Positions 46,082 to 53,850 of a stretch of 64,000 nucleotides of DNA are shown here, in pieces. Position numbers and translations under genes: made by a program. The notes beneath the pieces were generated by a model, which was given only the letters and a program-made list of their open reading frames with translations, was not told the DNA's origin and searched no databases. The stretch's first letter is position 1. The number at the start of each line of letters is the position of its first letter. Source of the stretch: Flavobacterium aerium (GTDB taxonomy: Bacteria > Bacteroidota > Bacteroidia > Flavobacteriales > Flavobacteriaceae); assembly GCF_030766725.1 (NCBI RefSeq), contig NZ_JARQWR010000009.1, forward strand, positions 151,796-215,795. The letters are read 5' to 3'.

Positions 46082-47353
46082 ATGTTTGATAGAGATAAAT
46101 GGTTAGAAATATTTGAGGCATTAACAGCCAATACATTTAGAACTGCACTGACGGCTTTTGGGGTATTATGGGGGATTTTTATTCTTGTAATCTTATTAGC
46201 GGCAAGTAGCGGATTAGAAAATGGAGTGAAAAGAGGTTTTTCTGGAATGGCAACGAATTCAATGTTCATGTGGACAAATGCAACTTCGAAGCCTTATAAA
46301 GGATTGCCACAAGGAAGACGTTTTAATTTTAAAAATGTTGATGTAGAAGCAATTAAACGTGAAGTTCCGAATTTAAAATATGTTTCCCCAAGAAACGAAT
46401 TAGAAGGTGGATACCAAGGCGCGAATAATGTAGTACGCGGTATCAAAACAGGAGCCTATACAATTTTAGGAGATTATCCAGAATTCATTTTACAATCACC
46501 AATGTTGATTCTGCAAGGGCGATTCATTAATTATGCGGATATCCAGCAAAAGAGAAAAGTTATTGTAATTGGAGAAGGAATAATCCAAGGACTTTACGAT
46601 AAAAACGAAGAGGTATTGGGGTCCTACATTAAAGTAAGTGGAGTTAATTTTAAAGTTATTGGAGTATTCCGTAATAACTCTAAAATGGGAGGAAATCCTG
46701 AAGAAAACAGTAAACAAGCCTATATTCCATTTACAACATTCCAACAAGCCTTTAATTATGGTGAAACTGTAGGATGGATGGTAATCACGGCAAAAGATGG
46801 AACATCAATTAGTGACATCAAAAAAGATATTTTTGCTTTAATGAAATTGCGTAATAATGTTCATCCGGATGACGAAAGAGCCATAGGGAACTTTGATTTA
46901 TATGAAGAGTTCAATAAAGTAAATGGATTGTTTGCCATACTTAAAGCAATTGCATATTTCGTTGGAGTATTAGTTTTACTATCGGGTATTATTGGGATTA
47001 CCAATATCATGTTGATTGTAGTAAAAGAGCGTACAAAGGAAATCGGAATACGCAGAGCATTAGGAGCATCACCATGGGCGATACGATCTCAGATTTTAAT
47101 GGAATCTATTGTGCTAACAATTGTAGCCGGAATGACAGGAATAGTATTAGCAACCGGTGTATTGTGGTTAGTAAACTATAAATTAAAAACAATGGATACG
47201 ACAGGCGATATGATGTTTGTAAATCCGAGTGTAGATTTAGGAGTTGTTTTTGCCGCATTAATGATTTTGATTTTCTCAGGATTATTAGCCGGATTTATCC
47301 CAGCACAAACGGCAATTAAAGTCAAGCCAATAGATGCTTTAAGAACAGAATAA
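46082..47353 (+). CDS. ABC permease, MacB/FtsX type (second)
   Basis: 423 residues, paralogue of the preceding permease with the same layout: N-terminal helix (FRTALTAFGVLWGIFILVILLAAS), periplasmic domain, three C-terminal helices, and the motif KERTKEIGIRRALGASPWAI near 316, ending PAQTAIKVKPIDALRTE. Starts 1 base after its neighbour. The pair plus one ATPase matches heterodimeric MacB-like systems of Bacteroidota. Confidence 0.92.
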   Translation: MFDRDKWLEIFEALTANTFRTALTAFGVLWGIFILVILLAASSGLENGVKRGFSGMATNSMFMWTNATSKPYKGLPQGRRFNFKNVDVEAIKREVPNLKYVSPRNELEGGYQGANNVVRGIKTGAYTILGDYPEFILQSPMLILQGRFINYADIQQKRKVIVIGEGIIQGLYDKNEEVLGSYIKVSGVNFKVIGVFRNNSKMGGNPEENSKQAYIPFTTFQQAFNYGETVGWMVITAKDGTSISDIKKDIFALMKLRNNVHPDDERAIGNFDLYEEFNKVNGLFAILKAIAYFVGVLVLLSGIIGITNIMLIVVKERTKEIGIRRALGASPWAIRSQILMESIVLTIVAGMTGIVLATGVLWLVNYKLKTMDTTGDMMFVNPSVDLGVVFAALMILIFSGLLAGFIPAQTAIKVKPIDALRTE

Positions 47354-47411
47354 AAAAGAACAGAATAATAAAATAAAGAATAAAATATATCAATCATTCA
47401 ATCATAAGTTT

Positions 47412-48527
47412 ATGAAAAAAGGAGTTACCGTTGCGATTTTAATTTTATTAGTACTTGTATTTACAGGAGCACTATATTACTTGTATCAGAAAAATCAAGA
47501 ATCACCGATTGTTTTCGAAACTGAAAAACCAGAAATTAAATCCATTGTCAAAAATACTGTAGCAACAGGAAGTATTGTTCCTAAAGATGAAGTTTTAATT
47601 AAACCGAATATCTCAGGAATTGTTGAAGAAGTATATGTGGTCGCTGGACAAAATGTAAAAGCAGGAGATTTATTAGCTCGAATTAGAGTAGTACCAAATG
47701 TATCAAATCTTAGTGGAGCACAAAATCAAGTAGAAAGCGCAAGAATTGATTTAGATAATCAAAAGAAGTTATACAGCCGTCAAAAGTCATTATTTGATAA
47801 AGGAGTAATTTCAGCCAATGAATTTGATACAGCAGAAGTAAAGTACAAACAAGCAGTACAAGCTTACAATTCTGCATTGCAGAATTCTGAAATTGTGAAA
47901 ACGGGAACATCAAGAGCCCTTTCCAATGCAGCCAACACATTAATAAAATCTACAGTATCAGGAATGGTATTAGATGTGCCTATCAAAGTTGGTAACCAGG
48001 TGATTGAAAGTAATAACTTTAATGAAGGAACAACAATTGCTAGTTTAGCCGATGTAAATAAGATGATTTTCAAAGGAAAATTAGACGAGTCGGAAGTTGG
48101 GAAAATTAAATTAAATTTACCTTTAGAAATTACAGTAGGAGCAATTGAAAATAAAAAATTTGATGCAATTTTAGATTATATTGCACCAAAAGGAGTAGCA
48201 GAGAATGGTGCAGTACAATTTGAAATAAAAGGAACACTGAATAATCGTGACAATACCTTTATTCGTGCAGGCTTAAGTGCAAATGCATCTGTAATTCTTG
48301 CAAAAGTAGACAATGTTCTTGCGATTAAAGAAGCCTTAATCCAATTTGAAGAAAAAACACAAAAACCATTTGTTGAAGTAGAAGTTGGAGAGAAGAAATT
48401 TGAAAAGAGATCTGTAGAACTTGGTGTAAGTGATGGAATTTATGTAGAGATTAAAAAAGGAGTCTCTAAAGATGATAAAATAAAAGTGTGGAATCAATTG
48501 AAACCAGTAGAAGAGAAAAAACAATAA
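47412..48527 (+). CDS. Membrane-fusion (HlyD/MacA-type) adaptor, first
   Basis: 371 residues: N-terminal anchor (5-24), biotinyl-lipoyl-like hairpin halves (GSIVPKDEVLIKPNISGIVEEVYVVAGQNVKAGDLL, then STVSGMVLDVPIKVGNQVI), a coiled-coil stretch (about 100-170) and a beta-barrel domain. Periplasmic adaptor linking inner-membrane permeases to TolC. It lies between the permeases and tolC, so it belongs to this ABC system. A second adaptor of the same class follows tolC. Confidence 0.9.
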   Translation: MKKGVTVAILILLVLVFTGALYYLYQKNQESPIVFETEKPEIKSIVKNTVATGSIVPKDEVLIKPNISGIVEEVYVVAGQNVKAGDLLARIRVVPNVSNLSGAQNQVESARIDLDNQKKLYSRQKSLFDKGVISANEFDTAEVKYKQAVQAYNSALQNSEIVKTGTSRALSNAANTLIKSTVSGMVLDVPIKVGNQVIESNNFNEGTTIASLADVNKMIFKGKLDESEVGKIKLNLPLEITVGAIENKKFDAILDYIAPKGVAENGAVQFEIKGTLNNRDNTFIRAGLSANASVILAKVDNVLAIKEALIQFEEKTQKPFVEVEVGEKKFEKRSVELGVSDGIYVEIKKGVSKDDKIKVWNQLKPVEEKKQ

Positions 48528-48562
48528 TTTTATACTGATATTACATCAGCATCTAATCAATA

Positions 48563-50023
48563 ATGATAAAATCAATGAACAAAACATTTGTATTAAAATC
48601 AGTTTTTGTATTGATGGCACTAGCGAGTTTTACTTCGTATGGTCAACAAAAAAAATGGACGCTTCAAGAATGTGTGAATTACGCTATTGAACACAATATA
48701 TCCGTTAAACAATCAGCATTAGACAATCAATTAGCTGCAATTGATAAAAAAGGAGCTATTGGTAACTTTTTACCAAGTGTAAATATGAGTGCTTCTCATT
48801 CCTGGAATATTGGTTTGAATCAGAATATTACAACGGGTCTTTTGCAAAACCAAACGACTCAGTTTACATCAGCAGGAGCTTCAGTAGGGATTGATATCTA
48901 TAAAGGATTACAAAACGTAAACACTTTAAATAAAGCAAGACTATCCGTAATTGCAGGACAATATAAATTATTGAAAATGCAGGAAGATGTGGCACTAAAT
49001 GTGGCCAATGCATTTTTGCAAATACTATTCAATAAAGAAAATTTAAAAGTTCAAAACGAACAACTAGCAAGCAATAATCGCCAATTAGAACGTACAACAG
49101 AATTGGTTAATGCAGGAGTTGTCCCACGTGGTGATTTATTGGATATTAAAGCAACCGTTGCAGGAGATATGCAAAGAGTAATCAATGCAGAAAATGTACT
49201 ATTGATTTCTAAATTAAGTTTGGCGCAATTATTACAATTAGAAGATTTTGAAAAATTTGATGTAGCCGATGATAAATACGATGCTGTTGCCAGTGCGACA
49301 ATATTAGAAGAACCATCAGCAATCTATGCGAAAGCAAAAGAACAAAGAACAGAATTGAAAGTTGCTAAAGCAAATTTGGAAATCGCAGAGAAAGATGTTG
49401 CCATTGCAAAAGGAGCTTATCAACCAACGATTAGAGGTTTCTACGATTTTAATACCCGTGCTGCTTATGCAGATCAGGTGGTAGGAGCTGTGCCCAATAC
49501 AGAAAATCCAACAACAACAATTGGTTACGTACAAGGGATGCCAAATCAAATGGTCGTAAGAGATAACTTTACTTCTGTTTTAGGGAAGCCAGATGCAATT
49601 TTTGATCAGTTTGATCGAAATAAAGGACAAACGTTTGGACTTTCACTAAATGTTCCTATATTTAATGGCTTTTCAGCCCGAAATAATGTAGCCCGTTCCA
49701 AAGTAGCATTAGATCGTTCTAAGATTGCTTATGCACAACAAGAACTAGATTTAGAGCGCAATGTGTACACTGCATTCACGGATGTTAAAGGATCAATGAA
49801 AGCTTATGATGCCGCAATTTCTGCTTTGGAAGCAAGAGAAGAAGCATTGCGTTATGCAAAAGAAAGATACGATGTAGGTATGATGAATGCTTTCGATTTT
49901 AATCAGGCACAAACACTATATGTTAATGCACAATCAGAAGTTTTAAGAACAAAATACGATTACATTTTTAGAGTTAAGATTTTAGATTTTTATTTTGGAA
50001 TTCCTATTATTCAAAAGAACTAG
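48563..50023 (+). CDS. TolC-family outer-membrane channel
   Basis: 486 residues, signal peptide (about 1-27, ending SYGQ) then TolC repeats: LQECVNYAIEHNISVKQSALDNQLA near 32 and a second internally similar half (IYAKAKEQRTELKVAKANLEIAEKDVAIAKGAYQPTI near 253). Forms the outer-membrane duct for the ABC system. Two in-frame starts are possible (48563 or the Met at 48575); the second gives a more standard signal peptide. Ends 5 bases before the next adaptor gene. Confidence 0.91.
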   Translation: MIKSMNKTFVLKSVFVLMALASFTSYGQQKKWTLQECVNYAIEHNISVKQSALDNQLAAIDKKGAIGNFLPSVNMSASHSWNIGLNQNITTGLLQNQTTQFTSAGASVGIDIYKGLQNVNTLNKARLSVIAGQYKLLKMQEDVALNVANAFLQILFNKENLKVQNEQLASNNRQLERTTELVNAGVVPRGDLLDIKATVAGDMQRVINAENVLLISKLSLAQLLQLEDFEKFDVADDKYDAVASATILEEPSAIYAKAKEQRTELKVAKANLEIAEKDVAIAKGAYQPTIRGFYDFNTRAAYADQVVGAVPNTENPTTTIGYVQGMPNQMVVRDNFTSVLGKPDAIFDQFDRNKGQTFGLSLNVPIFNGFSARNNVARSKVALDRSKIAYAQQELDLERNVYTAFTDVKGSMKAYDAAISALEAREEALRYAKERYDVGMMNAFDFNQAQTLYVNAQSEVLRTKYDYIFRVKILDFYFGIPIIQKN

Positions 50024-50028
50024 CCCCT

Positions 50029-51324
50029 ATGTCAAAAAAAACAATTTATTATTTATTAGGCAGTGTGACTGTAATAATTATTCTTTTACTCGTTCTCTCT
50101 AAAACAGGAGTTATAGGTAATAAGAATAAAGGCAAAGAAGTTGAAGTCGCCGAAGTAAATGAGATTACAATTGTTGAAAGTGTATCTGCTACAGGTAAAA
50201 TACAACCTGAAATTGAGGTGAAAATTTCTTCGGAAGTATCCGGTGAAATTATTGAATTGCCAATCAAAGAAGGACAAGTTGTGAAAAAAGGAGACCTGTT
50301 GGTACGTGTAAACCCCGATTTATATCAATCTGGATTAAATAGATCAGCAGCAAGTTTATCTAATACAAAAGCAGGATTAAGCCAGACAGATGCCCAATTA
50401 AAAGAAGCAAAAGCAAATTACGAGAGAAATAAAAAACTATTTGATAAAGGCATTATCTCAAAATCAGAATGGGATAAAGTAATATCAGCCTATGAAGTAG
50501 CTCAAGCAGCTAAACAATCCGCTTACTTTAATGTTCAAAGTGCATCGGCAACAGTAAATGAAGCCAAAGACAACTTGAGAAGAACAACAATTTATGCACC
50601 TGTTGATGGAACAATTTCCAGATTAGATGCAGAACTTGGAGAAAGAGTGGTAGGAACACAACAAATGACAGGTACAGAAATATTAAGAGTAGCAAACCTT
50701 AATAATATGGAAGTGGAAGTTGATGTGAACGAGAATGATATTGTAAAGGTAAATGTTGGAGATTCTGCAGTAGTAGAAGTAGATGCTTACTTGAAGAAAA
50801 AATTTAAAGGAATCGTTACAAGCATTTCGAATTCAGCGAGTAGTGATTTAACAGCAGATCAAGTAACAAATTTTAAAGTAAAAGTTCGTATTTTAAAAGA
50901 ATCCTATTTAGATTTGTTGGCTGGTAAACCAAGTAATTTTTCTCCCTTTAGACCAGGTATGACCGCTACGGTTGATATCATTACAAAAAGAAAAGAAAAA
51001 GTTCTGGCTGTACCAATTAGTGCAGTAATTGTTAAAACAGATACGTCTGCTACGCCAAAAGCACCAATCGATAAAGAAAACTTGAAGACTACAAAAAAAG
51101 AACAAAAATTCGAATGTGTTTTTGTTAAGGTAGATGGAAAAGCAAAATTAAGAGTAGTGAAAACAGGTATTCAGGACGATACAAATATCGAAGTGATTAC
51201 TGGATTGAAAAAATCAGATGTGGTTATTATAGGTCCTTATACTACGGTAACAAAGGAACTAAATACGGATGATGAAGTATATGTTGCCACAGCATCAGAT
51301 AAATCGAAACAAAAAGAAAAATAA
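50029..51324 (+). CDS. Membrane-fusion (HlyD/MacA-type) adaptor, second
   Basis: 431 residues: N-terminal anchor (5-27), lipoyl-like halves (SGEIIELPIKEGQVVKKGDLL; TIYAPVDGTISRLDAELGERV), a coiled coil (about 105-175) and C-terminal barrel. Similar in class to the first adaptor but clearly diverged and longer at the C-terminus (Lys-rich KQKEK end). Two adaptors around one TolC suggest either alternative partners or a stacked adaptor arrangement. The stop overlaps the tsaB start by one base. Confidence 0.9.
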   Translation: MSKKTIYYLLGSVTVIIILLLVLSKTGVIGNKNKGKEVEVAEVNEITIVESVSATGKIQPEIEVKISSEVSGEIIELPIKEGQVVKKGDLLVRVNPDLYQSGLNRSAASLSNTKAGLSQTDAQLKEAKANYERNKKLFDKGIISKSEWDKVISAYEVAQAAKQSAYFNVQSASATVNEAKDNLRRTTIYAPVDGTISRLDAELGERVVGTQQMTGTEILRVANLNNMEVEVDVNENDIVKVNVGDSAVVEVDAYLKKKFKGIVTSISNSASSDLTADQVTNFKVKVRILKESYLDLLAGKPSNFSPFRPGMTATVDIITKRKEKVLAVPISAVIVKTDTSATPKAPIDKENLKTTKKEQKFECVFVKVDGKAKLRVVKTGIQDDTNIEVITGLKKSDVVIIGPYTTVTKELNTDDEVYVATASDKSKQKEK

Positions 51325-51995
51325 TGCCCTATATTCTCAATATTGAAACTGCAACCAAGAATTGTTCTATAACTATTGCAAAAGAAGGTAAGACGCTATT
51401 ATGTAAAGAAGTTGCAGATTTAAATTATTCACATGCAGAGAAATTACATGTGTTTATTGAAGAAGCCTTACAAGAATTAAAAATCACCTACAAGGATTTA
51501 GCAGCCATCGCGGTTAGCCAAGGCCCAGGATCTTATACAGGTTTACGTATTGGAGTGTCTGCAGCAAAAGGATTATGCTACGCTTTAGATATTCCGCTAT
51601 TAGCCTTAGATACATTAGAAGTACTAGCAGCACAAGTGAAAATTACTGAAGGATTAATTATGCCAATGATTGATGCCCGAAGAATGGAAGTATTTAGTGC
51701 GCTATTTACAGCAAAATTAGAAAAGATTAGAGCCGTTGAAGCCGAAATTATAACAGAAGAATCTTTCTTAGATTTAGAAGAAAAAGTATACTTTATTGGA
51801 GATGGAGCTTCAAAATGTAAAACGGTTTTAACAAAAGACAACTTTGTTTTTGTAGATGAAATAATATACCCGTCTGCAAAAGAAATGAGCAGCATGAGTT
51901 ATGCTAAATACTTAAAGAAAGACTTTGTAGATGTAGCTTATTTTGAACCTTACTACTTGAAAGATTTTATGATAACAACAAAAAAAACAGCCTAA
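51324..51995 (+). CDS. tsaB: tRNA threonylcarbamoyladenosine biosynthesis protein TsaB
   Basis: Non-catalytic partner of TsaD in making t6A on ANN-decoding tRNAs. 223 residues with the N-terminal ILNIETATKNCSITIAKEG, the conserved AVSQGPGSYTGLRIGVSAAKGL (about 63-84) and the ASKHA-fold order. Overlaps the preceding adaptor gene by one base, so an essential housekeeping gene is translationally coupled to the efflux operon. Its stop codon lies inside the stem of the terminator. Confidence 0.95.
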   Translation: MPYILNIETATKNCSITIAKEGKTLLCKEVADLNYSHAEKLHVFIEEALQELKITYKDLAAIAVSQGPGSYTGLRIGVSAAKGLCYALDIPLLALDTLEVLAAQVKITEGLIMPMIDARRMEVFSALFTAKLEKIRAVEAEIITEESFLDLEEKVYFIGDGASKCKTVLTKDNFVFVDEIIYPSAKEMSSMSYAKYLKKDFVDVAYFEPYYLKDFMITTKKTA

Positions 51996-52020
51996 AGAAA
52001 TTCTTTAGGTTGTTTTTTTT
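51986..52020 (+). terminator. Rho-independent terminator of the efflux-tsaB operon
   Basis: Thirteen-bp stem (51986-51998 with 52002-52014, one G-U) with AAT loop and a long T run; it overlaps the last codons of tsaB. Confidence 0.88.
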
Positions 52021-52032
52021 ATTACTGAAAAA

Positions 52033-53466
52033 CTACATTTTCAGATATTTATTTAATTCATTTCTAATAGTATTACTTTTCGGATCAGGGGCATTTGTAT
52101 GAATCAATTCTCCATTTTTATTGTATATTAAATAACGAGGAATAGTTTGTAATTGAAGTTCTTTATAAAATAATGCTTTAGGATAATTAATGGCTAAAAA
52201 ATTATTTTCATCGAACCATAAACCTTCTTTTTGTGAAGCAATTCTCCATTTTTCATAATCGTTATCGATAGATATATATACAAAAACTACATTTTGGTCT
52301 TTATATTCTTCATGGAGTTTTTTAGAATAAGGCATGGCAGAAAGACATGGCTGGCACCAACTAGCCCAAAAATCAATGAATATTACTTTTCCTTTATTTT
52401 TAGAAAGAATATCATTGATTTTAAATTGTTGTTTTTTTTCATTGATAAAAATTACATCATGAGTAATTGTTTTTAGATTTCCATAATCCAAAAGGTAAGT
52501 GTTTTTAATAAATTCAATAATTTTGTCATTATGAACATCATTTTCAAACTTTAAGAAGTAGTTATTCAAATCATCATTCGAATTATTTTCAGCAATTTTA
52601 TTTATTGAATTAAATAGTAAGTATTCTTTTATCTCTTGAGAAAAAATGAGGCTAGACCTTATTTTATCATAGAGTTCTCGATAATCATAAGTATAATCGT
52701 TCAGTTTTTTTATATCGTATTTTCTAATAGCAAAATTATCTAAGAAATATCGATATGTTTTTAAGTATAATAAATTGTCATTGTTTAAATCGGATGGTTG
52801 AATACTATTGATATTAAATAGATTCTTGTTTAAGTTTAATTCATAGTATTTTATTCTTCCTTTGTGTAAATCCAATACACTTTTACAAATGAGTTTTTTA
52901 TAAAAAAGGCTATCAAGAATTCGAGTAGTTTTTATGGAATAATCTTTTAGTTCATTTAAATAATTTTGTTTTTCAGAAGAGTTTCTAATCCTTTTAAATT
53001 TTGCTAAGAATTCAAAATCTTCTAAAGGTTTATTTGCATTAAAATCTACTTGAAAATTTAAATCATATTTAAAGACCTTTCTATTAAGAATTTCGGCATA
53101 AGGGATGTTTTTTGAATAATCAAAAACTACAGTGTCACCTTTTTGAAATTCATAAATGTAAGTAGTGTAACCCTTGAAGTTATGAGTCAGACATATTTTG
53201 TCTTTAATTGAAAGTAATTTTATTGTATCATTTTTTGTCGTATTATTTATCGTTAAGTCATTAGATAAATAGTTATTGTTCTCTGAAAAATAGATTCCAC
53301 TTTGGAATTGACTACTTGTATCCAAAGCATTATTTTCTTTGAAAATCAGAACAATTTCATTTTTTATATTTGATGTTTTTACGGTAATGCTTTTGCTATT
53401 TTTATTACAGGACATATGGAATAAAAATGGAATAAATAAAAGATATTTTGAAAAGTGTGAAAACAT
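52033..53466 (-). CDS. TlpA-like thioredoxin-domain lipoprotein of the peptide cassette
   Basis: 477 residues. Lipoprotein signal with lipobox FHMSC (Cys20), a long N-terminal region of about 310 residues of helical, Asn/Lys-rich sequence as in Bacteroidota TlpA-like proteins, and a C-terminal thioredoxin domain with the active site FWASWCQPC (cysteines about residues 370 and 373) and a cis-Pro-like segment LQTIPRYLIYNKNGE. Faces the periplasm and exchanges disulfides. Lies 64 bases downstream of the double-glycine peptide gene and in the same direction, so it is likely to act on that peptide or to keep the VKOR/thioredoxin fusion in the right redox state (inference). AT-rich compared with the flanking operons. 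Confidence 0.88.
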   Translation of the reverse strand: MFSHFSKYLLFIPFLFHMSCNKNSKSITVKTSNIKNEIVLIFKENNALDTSSQFQSGIYFSENNNYLSNDLTINNTTKNDTIKLLSIKDKICLTHNFKGYTTYIYEFQKGDTVVFDYSKNIPYAEILNRKVFKYDLNFQVDFNANKPLEDFEFLAKFKRIRNSSEKQNYLNELKDYSIKTTRILDSLFYKKLICKSVLDLHKGRIKYYELNLNKNLFNINSIQPSDLNNDNLLYLKTYRYFLDNFAIRKYDIKKLNDYTYDYRELYDKIRSSLIFSQEIKEYLLFNSINKIAENNSNDDLNNYFLKFENDVHNDKIIEFIKNTYLLDYGNLKTITHDVIFINEKKQQFKINDILSKNKGKVIFIDFWASWCQPCLSAMPYSKKLHEEYKDQNVVFVYISIDNDYEKWRIASQKEGLWFDENNFLAINYPKALFYKELQLQTIPRYLIYNKNGELIHTNAPDPKSNTIRNELNKYLKM

Positions 53467-53489
53467 AATATTTATAAAGATTTTAATGA

Positions 53490-53522
53490 CAAACTATATG
53501 GACTATTTTAGTCCATATAGTT
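53490..53522 (-). other. 15-bp perfect hairpin between peptide gene and tlpA-like gene
   Basis: AAACTATATGGACTA (53490-53504) pairs fully with 53508-53522 around a TTT loop. On the transcribed minus strand it follows the peptide stop by 8 bases and precedes the tlpA-like start by 23. There is no long U run, so it is more likely an attenuator or a 3'-end stabiliser that makes the small peptide message more abundant than the downstream gene than a full terminator. Confidence 0.65.
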
Positions 53523-53530
53523 TACTTAAG

Positions 53531-53773
53531 TTAACAAATGTTACATGAATTTATCCATGATGCGCTATTACAACTTTTGCAGCACCATTTATTACCTCCA
53601 CCATTACCTCCAGCAGCAGTGATCTCTGCTAGAGTACCGTGCATAACTAATATTTCTCCATCGCCACTTGTCATCATTACTGCACAGCTTCCATTTCTAC
53701 CACCACTAATACTTCTTTGTTGTATTTTGTTTAAGGTTATAATACCATCTAAATTTGAAATGCTTTTTAACAT
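53531..53773 (-). CDS. Double-glycine-leader, six-cysteine peptide precursor
   Basis: 80-residue precursor. Residues 1-25 form a bacteriocin-type leader, MLKSISNLDG then LNKIQQRSISGG, with the GG cleavage site at 24-25. The predicted 55-residue core has six cysteines: Cys30 in RNGSC, and Cys64, 65, 68, 77 and 80 in WCCKSCNSASWINSCNIC, preceded by a Gly-rich hinge (AAGGNGGGNK). It sits between a VKOR/thioredoxin fusion gene and a TlpA-like thiol oxidoreductase, which points to a disulfide-bonded secreted peptide. No exporter with a C39 protease is in the window. It is not recognised as a named bacteriocin; signalling or surface roles are also possible. The antisense 84-codon frame is judged a shadow. 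Confidence 0.78.
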   Translation of the reverse strand: MLKSISNLDGIITLNKIQQRSISGGRNGSCAVMMTSGDGEILVMHGTLAEITAAGGNGGGNKWCCKSCNSASWINSCNIC

Positions 53774-53830
53774 ACAATATATTTTAAATTAATTTTACTC
53801 AAACACTTAATGACACTTGAGTTTGTGTCC

Positions 53831-53844
53831 ATTCTTGCAAGAAT
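53831..53844. promoter_or_regulatory. 14-bp perfect palindrome upstream of the peptide gene
   Basis: ATTCTTGCAAGAAT is its own reverse complement. It lies 6 bases after the VKOR-fusion stop and 57 bases before the peptide start. Having no loop, it suits a dimeric regulator's site better than a hairpin. No exact TAnnTTTG element was found beside it. Confidence 0.4.
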
Positions 53845-53850
53845 ATTTTT

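Noticed and set aside
44139..51324. The efflux operon as exporter for the Cys-rich peptide
   Set aside because: The ATPase has no C39 peptidase domain and a terminator and strand switch separate the two loci; a C39 exporter is expected elsewhere.
53538..53792. 84-codon plus-strand ORF over the peptide gene
   Set aside because: It is antisense to the precursor; the Pro/Leu-rich product mirrors the Gly/Asn-rich minus-strand peptide, while the minus frame has a proper GG leader and fits the neighbouring genes' direction.
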